Below, one piece after another: positions 17,198 to 25,527 of a stretch of 64,000 bases of DNA. The notes beneath the pieces are model-generated. The model made no database searches. It was not told the origin of the DNA and saw only the letters and a program-made list of their open reading frames with translations. Every line of letters starts with the position of its first letter. Position 1 is the first letter of the stretch. Source of the stretch: Actibacterium atlanticum (lineage in GTDB: Bacteria > Pseudomonadota > Alphaproteobacteria > Rhodobacterales > Rhodobacteraceae); the NCBI RefSeq assembly GCF_000671395.1, contig NZ_AQQY01000012.1, positions 1-64,000 of the forward strand. The letters are read 5' to 3'. The position numbers and the translations under genes are program-made.

Positions 17198-17272
17198 GCC
17201 TTGGTGTGCCGCAGCACGTTCATTTGCGCAAGGCGCTTTCGCTTGGCGACGCAGGCGCGTAAAGGAAGAGGT

Positions 17273-18067
17273 ATGAGCACAGACACCCCCAAGGGCGACC
17301 GGATCGCCAAAGTCATCGCCCGCGCCGGGCTGGCCAGTCGCCGCGAGGCCGAGAGAATGATCGAGGCCGGCCGCGTCACCGTGAACAGTGAGCGGATCTT
17401 TAGCCCTGCGCTAAACGTCACAGCCCAGGACAAGATCGTCGTGGATGGCCAGGCCCTGGCCGAAGCCGAACCGCCGCGGCTTTGGCTGTATCACAAGCCT
17501 GCCGGGCTGGTGACCACGGCGCGCGATGAAAAGGGGCGCGAAACGGTATTTGATGCGCTGCCCGAAGGCATGCCGCGGGTGATGTCGGTGGGACGGTTGG
17601 ATTTGAATTCTGAGGGCCTCTTGCTGCTGACCAATGATGGCGAGATGAAGCGCAAACTGGAGCTGCCCTCAACCGGCTGGTTGCGCAAATACCGCGTGCG
17701 GGTGCGGGGTTATCCGTCGGAAGACACACTCGCGCCGCTGCGCAAGGGCGTGACAATCGACGGCGAGCGGTTTCAGGGCATGCAGATCAGTCTGGATCGT
17801 CAGCAAGGCGCGAATGCCTGGCTGACCGTTGGCCTTCGCGAAGGCCGCAACCGGGAAATCCGCCGCGCCATGGAGCACGTTGGGCTGGTGGTGAACCGCT
17901 TGTTGCGCGTGTCCTACGGCCCGTTCCAGCTGGGCGAGTTGAAAGCGGGTGAGATCGAAGAGGTCCGAGGCCGGGTGCTTCGCGATCAATTGGGGCTGGA
18001 CAGCGATTTCAAGCCCGCGCTCAAGCCCAAACGCCGCGTCACGCGTCCGCCACGGGGAAAACGCTGA
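17273..18067 (+). CDS. 16S/23S rRNA pseudouridine synthase, RsuA/RluB family
   Basis: A 264-residue enzyme. An N-terminal S4 RNA-binding domain (about 8-60: DRIAKVIARAGLASRREAE) is followed by the synthase domain, whose catalytic Asp lies in GRLDLNSEGLLLLTNDG. REGRNREIRRAMEHVGL near residue 190 is also characteristic. The C-terminus ends in a basic tail, KPKRRVTRPPRGKR, that probably binds rRNA. RluB (23S U2605) is the more likely role than RsuA, but the target cannot be read from the sequence. The ATG at 17273 was chosen for AAGGAAGAGG just upstream and because the S4 domain begins there. Confidence 0.9.
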   Translation: MSTDTPKGDRIAKVIARAGLASRREAERMIEAGRVTVNSERIFSPALNVTAQDKIVVDGQALAEAEPPRLWLYHKPAGLVTTARDEKGRETVFDALPEGMPRVMSVGRLDLNSEGLLLLTNDGEMKRKLELPSTGWLRKYRVRVRGYPSEDTLAPLRKGVTIDGERFQGMQISLDRQQGANAWLTVGLREGRNREIRRAMEHVGLVVNRLLRVSYGPFQLGELKAGEIEEVRGRVLRDQLGLDSDFKPALKPKRRVTRPPRGKR

Positions 18068-18140
18068 GTTTCAGCACCTTGCCGCACGGTCAAACCTGTG
18101 TATTGCTGCGCCCGACATATATTTTCGACCGGAGCGCACC

Positions 18141-18962
18141 ATGGCCGACCTTTTGACATTTGAGAACCTTGGCAACCTTGTCATGCTTTGCTTTTTGCAG
18201 GCTGTTCTAGGGTTCGACAACTTGCTGTACATCAGTATCGAGAGTCAGCGCGCGCCTGTGGCGCAGCAAAAGGCGGTGCGGTTTTGGGGGATCATCGTGG
18301 CGGTGGCGCTGCGGGTGATCTTGCTGTTTGTGATGATCCGTTTGATTGAATCTCTGGCCGAACCGTTCTTTATCCTGAACTGGGCCGGTGTTCTTGAAGG
18401 CGGGGTGAATTTCTCGACCATTGTCTTCATTATCGGTGGGATATTCATCATCTACACGGCGGTCAAAGAAATCGCGCACCTGCTGTCCGTGGATCATCTG
18501 GATCATGATGTCGAAGGGCGCTCGGGCAAGTCGGCTGTGAAGGTGATTATGATGATCGTCGCGATGAACCTGATCTTCAGCTTCGATTCCATCCTGTCGG
18601 CCCTTGCGATCACCGATGTCTTCCCGATTCTGGCGGCGGCGATTCTGCTTTCGGGGGGGGCGATGTTGCTGTTGGCCGATGGGGTGACAGCGTTTATCGA
18701 AAAGAACCGTATGTACGAGGTTCTGGGCCTGTTCATCCTGCTGATTGTCGGGGTGGTTTTGTTGGGTGAGGCCGGGGTGGCCGCGTCGCACGCGATGCAT
18801 GACGACGCCCTGCAACTGAAAATCTTTGGCCAGCCGCTGATCCCGATGTCGAAAACCACCTTCTACTTTGCCGTGGTGGTGCTGTTTGCGGTGGAAATCC
18901 TGCAAACAGGCTATTCGCGCAAACTGGATGCCGAACGCCACGCCGAACAAAGCCGTCACTGA
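18141..18962 (+). CDS. TerC-family integral membrane protein
   Basis: A 273-residue protein with about seven to eight membrane helices. The TerC signature is visible twice: LQAVLGFDNLLYISIES near the N-terminus and MNLIFSFDSILSALAIT near residue 145, each with an intramembrane Asp. TerC proteins are linked to tellurite and metal resistance and to Mn2+ export. It opens a one-direction cluster with xpaC, telA and an SPFH gene, which favours the stress-associated Ter/Tel context. The start is an ATG at 18141 behind GGAGCGCACC. Confidence 0.88.
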   Translation: MADLLTFENLGNLVMLCFLQAVLGFDNLLYISIESQRAPVAQQKAVRFWGIIVAVALRVILLFVMIRLIESLAEPFFILNWAGVLEGGVNFSTIVFIIGGIFIIYTAVKEIAHLLSVDHLDHDVEGRSGKSAVKVIMMIVAMNLIFSFDSILSALAITDVFPILAAAILLSGGAMLLLADGVTAFIEKNRMYEVLGLFILLIVGVVLLGEAGVAASHAMHDDALQLKIFGQPLIPMSKTTFYFAVVVLFAVEILQTGYSRKLDAERHAEQSRH

Positions 18963-19023
18963 CGAAAACCTTAACGAAACCGCCCGTTTGCCTTTATAAA
19001 GGCTTTGCCAAGAGGGGGAGACC

Positions 19024-19107
19024 ATGACCGCTACAGGTTTGCAGAAGCTGGCTTATGTACTGCTGCTGGCGTTGATCGTCTATGTCTCGGTCGTGGGGGG
19101 CGTGTAA
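19024..19107 (+). CDS. 27-residue single-span membrane microprotein
   Basis: A very short frame with a good ribosome site (AGGGGGAG just upstream) and an ATG at 19024. It encodes a polar N-terminus (MTATGLQK), one hydrophobic helix of about 16 residues (LAYVLLLALIVYVSVV) and a Gly-Gly-Val end. Its TAA stop directly abuts the ATG of xpaC, so it is placed to couple translation of xpaC. I do not recognise a family. It could be a small membrane partner of TerC or XpaC, or only a leader peptide. Confidence 0.6.
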   Translation: MTATGLQKLAYVLLLALIVYVSVVGGV

Positions 19108-20007
19108 ATGGCGCAGCGCTATGGCGGGCAGTTCAGCCCGGATGGAAACAAAGGTGGCACAGAGGCGAAACCGCCTCGTAACCCGTTTCAGGGGCAAACT
19201 CCCAGCCGGGCTGGAGGGCGCGCGAACTTCTTGTTTCTGGCGCCTTTCCCGTTGCTGGTTTCCGCGTTTTTGTCTGATCCTGTTGGGCTTGCAACCAAGC
19301 TGGGCGCCTTTGGTATATTGATGCTGGCCGCTTGGCTGACCCGCGCGGGGTTGCAGGCCGAGGATGCCTATCATGCCCGCAAAGTTGCCCGTCGCCCCGC
19401 CATCCCGCGCAAGATGTTCGGCGCGGCCCTGACCGGGATCGGACTATGTGCTGCCGGGTTCAGTGGTGGCTTGGTGCCTGCGGTGATTTTTGGTGTGCTG
19501 GGCGCGGCTTTGCATGGGTTTGCCTTTGGGCTGGACCCGATGCGCGACAAGGGCATGGAAGGCATTGATACCTTCCAGCAAGACCGCGTCGCGCGCGCCG
19601 TGGACGAAGCCGAAAAGCACCTGGCCGCCATGGAAGACGCCATCAAACGTGCGGGCGATCGCCAGATGATGACCCGTGTTCAGCAGTTTCAGGGCACCGT
19701 GCGCGACATGTTGCGCACCATCGAAGAAGACCCGCGCGATCTGACTTCGGCCCGAAAATATCTGGTCGTCTATCTGCAGGGCGCACGCGATGCGACTATA
19801 AAATTTGCAGATATCTATGCCCGCACCCAGAACAGCGGCGCGCGCGACGATTATGACGCGTTGTTGAACGACCTTGAACAGAATTTTGCGGCCCGGACCA
19901 GCAAGATGTTGCTTGATGACAAAGCTGATCTGGATGTCGAGATTGAAGTGCTGCGCGAAAGATTGCAGCGTGACGGCGTGCGTGTGACGCCAGACAGTGG
20001 AGTATAA
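19108..20007 (+). CDS. xpaC: XpaC-like protein (5-bromo-4-chloroindolyl phosphate hydrolysis family)
   Basis: A 299-residue protein. The N-terminus is polar, two or three hydrophobic helices lie at about 45-75 and 105-140, and a long cytoplasmic helical part follows (about 155-295), rich in charged residues and likely coiled-coil. The family name comes from a phenotype in Bacillus and no enzymatic activity is established. XpaC genes usually sit next to telA, as here (3-base gap). The pair is thought to act at the membrane in toxic-anion or envelope-stress responses. Confidence 0.8.
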   Translation: MAQRYGGQFSPDGNKGGTEAKPPRNPFQGQTPSRAGGRANFLFLAPFPLLVSAFLSDPVGLATKLGAFGILMLAAWLTRAGLQAEDAYHARKVARRPAIPRKMFGAALTGIGLCAAGFSGGLVPAVIFGVLGAALHGFAFGLDPMRDKGMEGIDTFQQDRVARAVDEAEKHLAAMEDAIKRAGDRQMMTRVQQFQGTVRDMLRTIEEDPRDLTSARKYLVVYLQGARDATIKFADIYARTQNSGARDDYDALLNDLEQNFAARTSKMLLDDKADLDVEIEVLRERLQRDGVRVTPDSGV

Positions 20008-20010
20008 AAT

Positions 20011-21201
20011 ATGTCGAATGAAATCCGCCAAAAGGCCGAAGCCGTTCTGGCCGAAGTAGAGCAAGTCACCGCCGTGGTTCTTCCCGAACCCGGGGGCGAA
20101 GTTGTGCTGCTGGACAGCGCAGATGCCCCTGTCGCCGCCGAAATCCGTAAGCGGATGGACGAGCTGGACATGGATAACACCACTTCGATCATCGAGTTCG
20201 GCTCGAGCGCACAGGCCGAGCTGCAGACCATCAGCCAATCCATGCTGGCGGATGTGAAAAACAAAGATGTCGGCCCCGCAGGGGACAGTCTGCGCAATAT
20301 CGTCACCACGATCCGGGGGTTTTCGATCTCGGAACTGGATGTGCGTCGCAAACGTAGCTGGTGGGAACGCCTGACCGGCAAGGCTGCGCCTTTGGCCAAA
20401 TTCATGGCCCGCTATGAAGACGTGCAGGGACAGATCGACAAGATCACCGATACGCTGTTGGGGCACGAGCACAAGCTGCTTAAAGACATCAAATCGCTGG
20501 ACATTCTGTATGAAAAGACGCTGGATTTCTATGACGAGCTGGCGCTTTATATCGCAGCGGGTGAAGAAAAGCTGAAAGAGCTGGACGGCACCATCATTCC
20601 CACCAAAGAAGCCGAGGTGAACTCTGCCGCGCCGGACCAGCAGGTGATCGTCGCCCAAGAACTGCGTGATCTACGCGCTGCCCGCGATGATCTGGAACGC
20701 CGGGTGCATGATCTGAAGCTGACCCGTCAGGTGACGATGCAATCCTTGCCTTCGATCCGCTTGGTGCAGGAAAACGACAAGTCGCTGGTCAACAAGATCA
20801 ACTCGACCCTGGTGAACACCGTCCCACTGTGGGAAACCCAGCTGGCGCAGGCCGTGACCATCCAGCGCTCTAAAGAGGCCGCCGAGGCCGTGCGCGATGC
20901 GTCCGACCTGACCAACGAACTGCTGACCGCCAATGCCGAGAACCTGCAACAGGCCAACCGGGTTGTGCGCGAGGAAATGGAACGCGGTGTGTTTGACATC
21001 GAGGCCGTCAAACAGGCCAACGCCACCCTGATTGATACCATTCAGGAAAGTCTGGCCATTGCCGATGAAGGCAAAGCCAAACGTGCAGCCGCCGAAGAAG
21101 ACCTCAAGAAAATGGAGGCCGATCTGCGCGATACGCTGGCCGCCGCCAAAGCACGCCGTGATGGGGTTGGTGACAACGCCGGCACCGCTGTGCCCAACTA
21201 A
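20011..21201 (+). CDS. telA: TelA-like toxic anion resistance protein
   Basis: A 396-residue soluble, almost wholly helical protein with long coiled-coil runs (ELRDLRAARDDLERRVHDLK, EEMERGVFDIEAVKQANATL). The TelA pattern is visible in RKRSWWERLTGKAAPLAKF and in the TRQVTMQSLPSIRLVQ segment near residue 240. TelA was named for tellurite resistance on a plasmid. Its mechanism is unknown. In this cluster it follows xpaC by 3 bases and precedes the DUF2927 lipoprotein, so they are very likely one transcript. Confidence 0.9.
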   Translation: MSNEIRQKAEAVLAEVEQVTAVVLPEPGGEVVLLDSADAPVAAEIRKRMDELDMDNTTSIIEFGSSAQAELQTISQSMLADVKNKDVGPAGDSLRNIVTTIRGFSISELDVRRKRSWWERLTGKAAPLAKFMARYEDVQGQIDKITDTLLGHEHKLLKDIKSLDILYEKTLDFYDELALYIAAGEEKLKELDGTIIPTKEAEVNSAAPDQQVIVAQELRDLRAARDDLERRVHDLKLTRQVTMQSLPSIRLVQENDKSLVNKINSTLVNTVPLWETQLAQAVTIQRSKEAAEAVRDASDLTNELLTANAENLQQANRVVREEMERGVFDIEAVKQANATLIDTIQESLAIADEGKAKRAAAEEDLKKMEADLRDTLAAAKARRDGVGDNAGTAVPN

Positions 21202-21236
21202 GACCGGAGGCCACGATCCCGCCTTTTGTTCGAAAT

Positions 21237-22154
21237 ATGCTTGCCGCAGGCAGTGCAATGCTTTGCCTGTCGGCCTGCGTGACACCAACTGTCGAAAGTT
21301 CGGTGGTGCCCCCACCGCGCCCCACAGTGGATCAGCCTCAGCCCTCGGAACAAAGCCGTGCGGTCGCACAATACTATGCCCGCGTTCAGAACGATCTGGT
21401 CGCGCGTGGGTTGCTGCGCACCGATAACGGCGAAGCCGACGTGCCGTTTTCCCAACGTCAGCTTGTGGAAGATTTCGAGCAAATCGCGCTCTATGACGAG
21501 TATCAGTTAAGCAACGGCACGCTGATTGCCCGCAAATCGCCCAGCCGTCTGCGTCGATGGGATGGGCCGGTGCGGGTTTCGGTGACCTATGGCGAAACGG
21601 TCCCGTCAGAACAACGCCGCACCGATCAGGCCTCGTTCAATCGCTACTTACGGCGCCTGTCGCGGGCGACAGGCAATCCGGTGACCTCGGCCTCGCCCAA
21701 GAACGCGAACTTCCACGTGTTCATGGTCAACGAAGATGAACGGCGCGCTTTGGGTCCGGCGCTGGAAAATCTGGTGCCCGGTATCAGCCCGACGTTGATA
21801 CGCACCGTGACCACCATGCCGCGCTCGACCTTTTGCACCGTCTATGCGTTCTCGGTCGATAGCGCATCGAACTACTATACGGCGATCGCTGTGATCCGGG
21901 CCGAACAGCCCGACATCCTGCGGCTGGCCTGCATCCACGAGGAACTGGCACAAGGCATGGGGTTGGCCAATGACAGCCCCTCGGCGCGGCCCTCGATCTT
22001 TAATGATGACGAAGAATTCGCACTGCTGACGCGCCACGACGAATTGCTGCTTGAAATGCTCTATGATCCGCGCCTGCGCGCCGGGATGAAGGCCGATGAG
22101 GCCCGTCCCATCCTGCGACAGATCGCGGCCGAGATGCTGGGCGGCGGAGTATAA
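21237..22154 (+). CDS. DUF2927 lipoprotein
   Basis: A protein of about 305 residues with a signal peptide ending in a lipobox (LCLSAC) followed by a Pro-rich linker. The DUF2927 domain covers about 60-290, including VTYGETVPSEQRRTDQASF, a conserved Cys pair (STFCTVYA, RLACIHEELAQGMGLAND) and HEELAQGMGL, which looks like a degenerate metallopeptidase helix. The start is odd. The only in-frame ATG (21237) has no ribosome site and gives a signal peptide without a positive charge. An ATC at 21216, 5 bases after GGAGG, would add MPPFVRN and supply the Arg. Confidence 0.82.
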   Translation: MLAAGSAMLCLSACVTPTVESSVVPPPRPTVDQPQPSEQSRAVAQYYARVQNDLVARGLLRTDNGEADVPFSQRQLVEDFEQIALYDEYQLSNGTLIARKSPSRLRRWDGPVRVSVTYGETVPSEQRRTDQASFNRYLRRLSRATGNPVTSASPKNANFHVFMVNEDERRALGPALENLVPGISPTLIRTVTTMPRSTFCTVYAFSVDSASNYYTAIAVIRAEQPDILRLACIHEELAQGMGLANDSPSARPSIFNDDEEFALLTRHDELLLEMLYDPRLRAGMKADEARPILRQIAAEMLGGGV

Positions 22155-22190
22155 CGACGGGCGCACCGCCCGATGAGTAAGGACAAGACC

Positions 22191-23309
22191 ATGGGTATTT
22201 TCGATTTTCTTTCCGGTGAATTCATCGACGTCATACATTGGGTCGATGACACGCGCGACACGATGGTCTGGCGGTTTGAACGCGAAGGCCACGAAATCAA
22301 ATACGGGGCCAAGCTGACGGTACGCGAAGGTCAGGCGGCGGTTTTCGTGCACGAAGGCCAGCTGGCCGATGTCTTTACCCCCGGCCTTTACATGTTAGAG
22401 ACCAACAACATGCCGGTGCTGACCACGATCATGCACTGGGATCACGGGTTTAAGTCACCGTTCAAGTCGGAAATTTACTATGTCAACACCACCCGTTTTA
22501 ACGACCTGAAGTGGGGCACCAAGAACCCGATCATGCTGCGCGATCCGGAGTTCGGCCCAACCCGCATTCGCGCCTATGGTACCTATTCGGTGCGCATCAC
22601 CGACCCGGCCCGCTTCCTGACTGAAATCGTCGGCACTGACGGCGAATTCACCATGGATGAAATCAGCTATCAGATTCGCAATATCATCGTGCAGGAGTTC
22701 TCGCGCGTGATCGCCTCGTCTGGCATTCCGGTTCTGGATATGGCGGCCAACACCGCTGATCTGGGCAAGCTGATCGCGGCTGAGGTGTCTAAAACGCTGG
22801 CCGAGTACGGCCTGACGATGCCCGAGTTCTACATTGAAAACATCAGCCTGCCGCCCGCGGTCGAGGCGGCGCTGGACAAGCGCACCTCGATGGGGCTGGC
22901 TGGAGATCTGGGTAAGTTCACACAGTATTCCGCAGCCGAGGCGATGACCGCCGCCGCGCAGAACCCCGGCGCTGCAGGCGGTGGCATGGGCGCCGGGATC
23001 GGCGCGGGTATTGGTATGGCCATGGCGCAAAACATGGGACCATGGGGCGCGGCCCCTGCCCCGCAAGCGTCTTCCGCCGCCCCGCCCCCGCCGCCGCCCG
23101 TTGAACACGTCTGGCATATCGCTGAAAACGGCGCGACCAAGGGGCCGTTCTCTAAGGCTGATCTGGGGCGTATGGCGTCTGAGGGCAGCCTGAGCCGCGC
23201 CACGCATGTGTGGACGCCCGGTCAGGATGGCTGGAAGCAGGCCGAGGATGTGGCCGAACTGGCGCAACTCTTCACCATTCTGCCGCCCCCGCCGCCCCCG
23301 GGCATCTGA
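22191..23309 (+). CDS. SPFH-domain protein with C-terminal GYF_2 domain
   Basis: A 372-residue protein. An N-terminal SPFH (band 7-like, virion-core-type) domain spans about 20-250: FVHEGQLADVFTPGLYMLET and YGTYSVRITDPARFL, with a helical part around AEVSKTLAEYGLTM. A Gly/Ala/Pro linker (about 255-310) has a hydrophobic Gly-Met stretch that may touch membrane. The last 60 residues form a GYF_2 domain (HVWHIAENGATKGPFSKADL ... TPGQDGWKQA), usually a protein-binding module. It starts at the ATG at 22191 behind AAGGA; a start at 22173 lacks a ribosome site. It follows the DUF2927 gene directly. Confidence 0.85.
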   Translation: MGIFDFLSGEFIDVIHWVDDTRDTMVWRFEREGHEIKYGAKLTVREGQAAVFVHEGQLADVFTPGLYMLETNNMPVLTTIMHWDHGFKSPFKSEIYYVNTTRFNDLKWGTKNPIMLRDPEFGPTRIRAYGTYSVRITDPARFLTEIVGTDGEFTMDEISYQIRNIIVQEFSRVIASSGIPVLDMAANTADLGKLIAAEVSKTLAEYGLTMPEFYIENISLPPAVEAALDKRTSMGLAGDLGKFTQYSAAEAMTAAAQNPGAAGGGMGAGIGAGIGMAMAQNMGPWGAAPAPQASSAAPPPPPPVEHVWHIAENGATKGPFSKADLGRMASEGSLSRATHVWTPGQDGWKQAEDVAELAQLFTILPPPPPPGI

Positions 23310-23317
23310 GCTTTTAT

Positions 23318-23352
23318 CTTGGCGAAAATACTCCCGCCGGAGGCATGAAATT
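23318..23352. repeat. Dispersed repeat overlapping a start codon
   Basis: The stretch TCTTGGCGAAAATACTCCC followed by GCCGGAGGCATGAAATT closely resembles the right arm of the element at 16640-16745 (CTTTGGTTCAAATATCCGC then GCCGCAGGCATGAAATT). The copy here contributes both the GGAGG ribosome site and the ATG of the zinc-ribbon gene. Confidence 0.5.
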
Positions 23353-24439
23353 GGCCGCGACCACTGAACACCGCTTCCCCTGCGATCAATGCGGCGCAGA
23401 TATGCGCTTTGCCCCACAACACGGAAGCATGAGCTGTGACCATTGCGGCCACAGCATGTCACTGGAAACGGTGCAGCCGGTCGCAGCGATCCGGGAGCTG
23501 GACTTCGACGCTGCCATCGGCGCCCGCCTGCCCGAGGCCGAGATCGAGGAGACCCGTGTCTCGGCCTGTCCCAATTGTGCCGCACTGATCGAGTTCAACC
23601 CCGACGCCCACGCCACCGAGTGCCCGTTTTGCGCCACTCCGGTGGTCACCGACACCGGTGCTCATCGCCATATCAAGCCGCGCGCCGTGCTGCCCTTTGC
23701 CTTTGAAGAACGCGACGCGCGTCAGGCCATGACCGACTGGCTGGGCCGACTTTGGTTCGCCCCGAACGGGCTGCAGGACTACGCCCGCAAAGGCCGCAAA
23801 ATGCAGGGCATCTATGTGCCCTACTGGACCTTCGATGCCGACACAAAGTCGCGCTATACCGGCCAGCGCGGCACGGTGTATTACGTCACCCGCACTGAGA
23901 TGCGCGATGGCAAACCGGTGATACGACAGGAACAGAAAATCCGCTGGACGCCGGTTTCAGGCCGGGTCAAACGCTTCTTTGACGATGTGCTGGTGCTGGC
24001 CTCGCGCAGCCTGCCCAAACGTTTCACCGAGGCGCTGGAGCCCTGGGACCTGTCTGCGCTGGAGCCCTATAGCCCGGAATATCTGGCCGGGTTTCAGGCC
24101 GAGGGCTACACCGTGGAGTTGCTCAAAGGCTATGAGCAGGCCTGCATGAAGATGAACCGAGTGATCACGCGCGACGTCAAGTTCGACATCGGCGGCGACC
24201 GGCAACGCATCTCCACGCTCGACACTGAAATCAACGACGTGACCTTCAAGCATATCCTGCTGCCGGTCTGGCTGGCCGCCTACAAGTACCGCGGCAAGAC
24301 CTATCGCTTTGTGGTCAACGGGCGCAGCGGGCGGGTGCAGGGCGAACGGCCCTGGTCAGCCTGGAAAATCGCGCTGGCCGTGGTGGCTGGCGCGATCATA
24401 GCCGGGGTGATCGGGTATTTCGTGGCCCAAAACCAATAA
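23345..24439 (+). CDS. Zinc-ribbon membrane-anchored protein
   Basis: A 364-residue protein. Two N-terminal zinc ribbons carry paired CxxC motifs (CDQCGADM, CDHCGHSM near residues 13-38, then CPNCAALI, CPFCATPV near 78-102). A middle domain of unknown function (about 110-320) contains the aromatic phrases YVPYWTFDADTKSRYTGQRG and LLPVWLAAYKYRGKTY. One C-terminal helix follows (about 338-360). Similar proteins are often mis-annotated as primosomal protein N'-like. Encoded after the SPFH gene, it likely works with it at the membrane. The ATG has GGAGG only one base away, an unusually short spacing, inside a repeat. Confidence 0.78.
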   Translation: MKLAATTEHRFPCDQCGADMRFAPQHGSMSCDHCGHSMSLETVQPVAAIRELDFDAAIGARLPEAEIEETRVSACPNCAALIEFNPDAHATECPFCATPVVTDTGAHRHIKPRAVLPFAFEERDARQAMTDWLGRLWFAPNGLQDYARKGRKMQGIYVPYWTFDADTKSRYTGQRGTVYYVTRTEMRDGKPVIRQEQKIRWTPVSGRVKRFFDDVLVLASRSLPKRFTEALEPWDLSALEPYSPEYLAGFQAEGYTVELLKGYEQACMKMNRVITRDVKFDIGGDRQRISTLDTEINDVTFKHILLPVWLAAYKYRGKTYRFVVNGRSGRVQGERPWSAWKIALAVVAGAIIAGVIGYFVAQNQ

Positions 24440-24466
24440 GCCCCCCCCCGCACCCGCCGCGTCAAC

Positions 24467-24886
24467 TTAGCCGCGCGAAATGTCGATCCGTTTGGACGCT
24501 TCAGGTTTTGCCGGGGCCTTTTTGGCCACACTGATGGTCAACACCCCGTCTTTGATCTCGGCGGAAACTGCGGCTTCATCTGCATCCGGGGGCAGCCGGA
24601 AACTGCGTGAAAACCCGCCATACTGGCGCTCACTGAAGAACCATGTTTCGCCCTTCTCTTCGCGTTCGGTTTTCTTTTCACCCCGCACGGTCACGACCCC
24701 GTCTTCTACCGACAGGTGGATGTCATCCTCGGCCACGCCGGGCAGTTCCATGGAGATGCGGTAATCGGCGTCCGTTACCGAGGCCTCTGCAGCCGGCGCG
24801 ATCCATTCGGCAAGTCGCGACCGCATGCCTTGGAACGGCTCGTACAGGGACGGCCAGAACCCGGTGGTGTGGGATTTTTCAACCAT
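24467..24886 (-). CDS. Hsp20/alpha-crystallin family small heat shock protein
   Basis: A 139-residue holdase chaperone. The alpha-crystallin domain spans about 38-130 with [20 protein letters not shown], the [10 protein letters not shown] loop and the signature [12 protein letters not shown] (A-x-x-x-G-V-L). A short basic C-terminus ends KRIDISRG, where the family IxI-like motif is read as IDI. The start at 24886 is fixed by AAGGAGGT 5-6 bases upstream. It is convergent with the zinc-ribbon gene and divergent from dtd. No ROSE-type thermosensor leader is evident in the short upstream region. Confidence 0.92.
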   Translation of the reverse strand: MVEKSHTTGFWPSLYEPFQGMRSRLAEWIAPAAEASVTDADYRISMELPGVAEDDIHLSVEDGVVTVRGEKKTEREEKGETWFFSERQYGGFSRSFRLPPDADEAAVSAEIKDGVLTISVAKKAPAKPEASKRIDISRG

Positions 24887-24979
24887 GTCATACCTCCTTT
24901 CCAATCGCGCGCCTCGCACGTAAGTCTAGCAAACAGCCCCGTTCAGGTCGTTGAGCCGGGTCAAATGGGAGGCAAAGCC

Positions 24980-25417
24980 ATGCGCGCAGTTGTACAACGG
25001 GTATCACAGGCTCAGGTCGACGTGGCCGGGCAAACCATTGGTCAGATCGGGCCCGGGTTGCTGGTGTTGGTTTGTGCGATGCAGGGCGACACGCCAGACA
25101 ATGCGCGCGCCATGGCCGCCAAAATCGCCAAGCTGCGGGTGTTCAAAGATGATGACGGCAAGATGAACCTGTCCTTGCTGCAAACCGGTGGTTCGGCGCT
25201 GGTGGTCAGCCAGTTTACACTGGCTGGGGACACATCGCGCGGGAACCGTCCCGGCTTTTCAACGGCAGCGCCTCCTGCTCTTGGCAAAGCGCTATATGAA
25301 CAGGTTGTGCAAAGCCTGCGCGATCAGGATATCGAGACTCATACCGGTCAATTCGGCGCGGATATGGCCGTTTCTTTGGTCAACGATGGGCCAGTCACCC
25401 TGTGGGTCGACCTGTAA
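24980..25417 (+). CDS. dtd: D-aminoacyl-tRNA deacylase
   Basis: Hydrolyses D-aminoacyl-tRNAs (and Gly-tRNA(Ala)) to recycle tRNA. The 145-residue length is standard. Both family motifs are present: SQFTLAGDT with the catalytic region near residue 80, and the C-terminal [11 protein letters not shown] carrying the Gly-cisPro segment. The N-terminus [15 protein letters not shown] is typical. GGGAGG lies upstream of the ATG. It is separated from the following ATP-grasp operon by 110 bases in which I see only a promoter-like AT-rich stretch. Confidence 0.95.
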   Translation: MRAVVQRVSQAQVDVAGQTIGQIGPGLLVLVCAMQGDTPDNARAMAAKIAKLRVFKDDDGKMNLSLLQTGGSALVVSQFTLAGDTSRGNRPGFSTAAPPALGKALYEQVVQSLRDQDIETHTGQFGADMAVSLVNDGPVTLWVDL

Positions 25418-25527
25418 TTGCCTAATTATTCATCCGCTTGCGCGCTTTTGGGGCGCAAATCTGGGATATTCTCCTCTTTTTCTGGCAATTGGTTGCAGCC
25501 GCCGATGCTTGAATTAACGATTGAATC

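Noticed and set aside
20011-21201. Direct tellurite resistance as the function of the cluster
   Set aside because: TerC, XpaC and TelA family names come from phenotypes in other systems. The sequence shows family membership but not tellurite detoxification.
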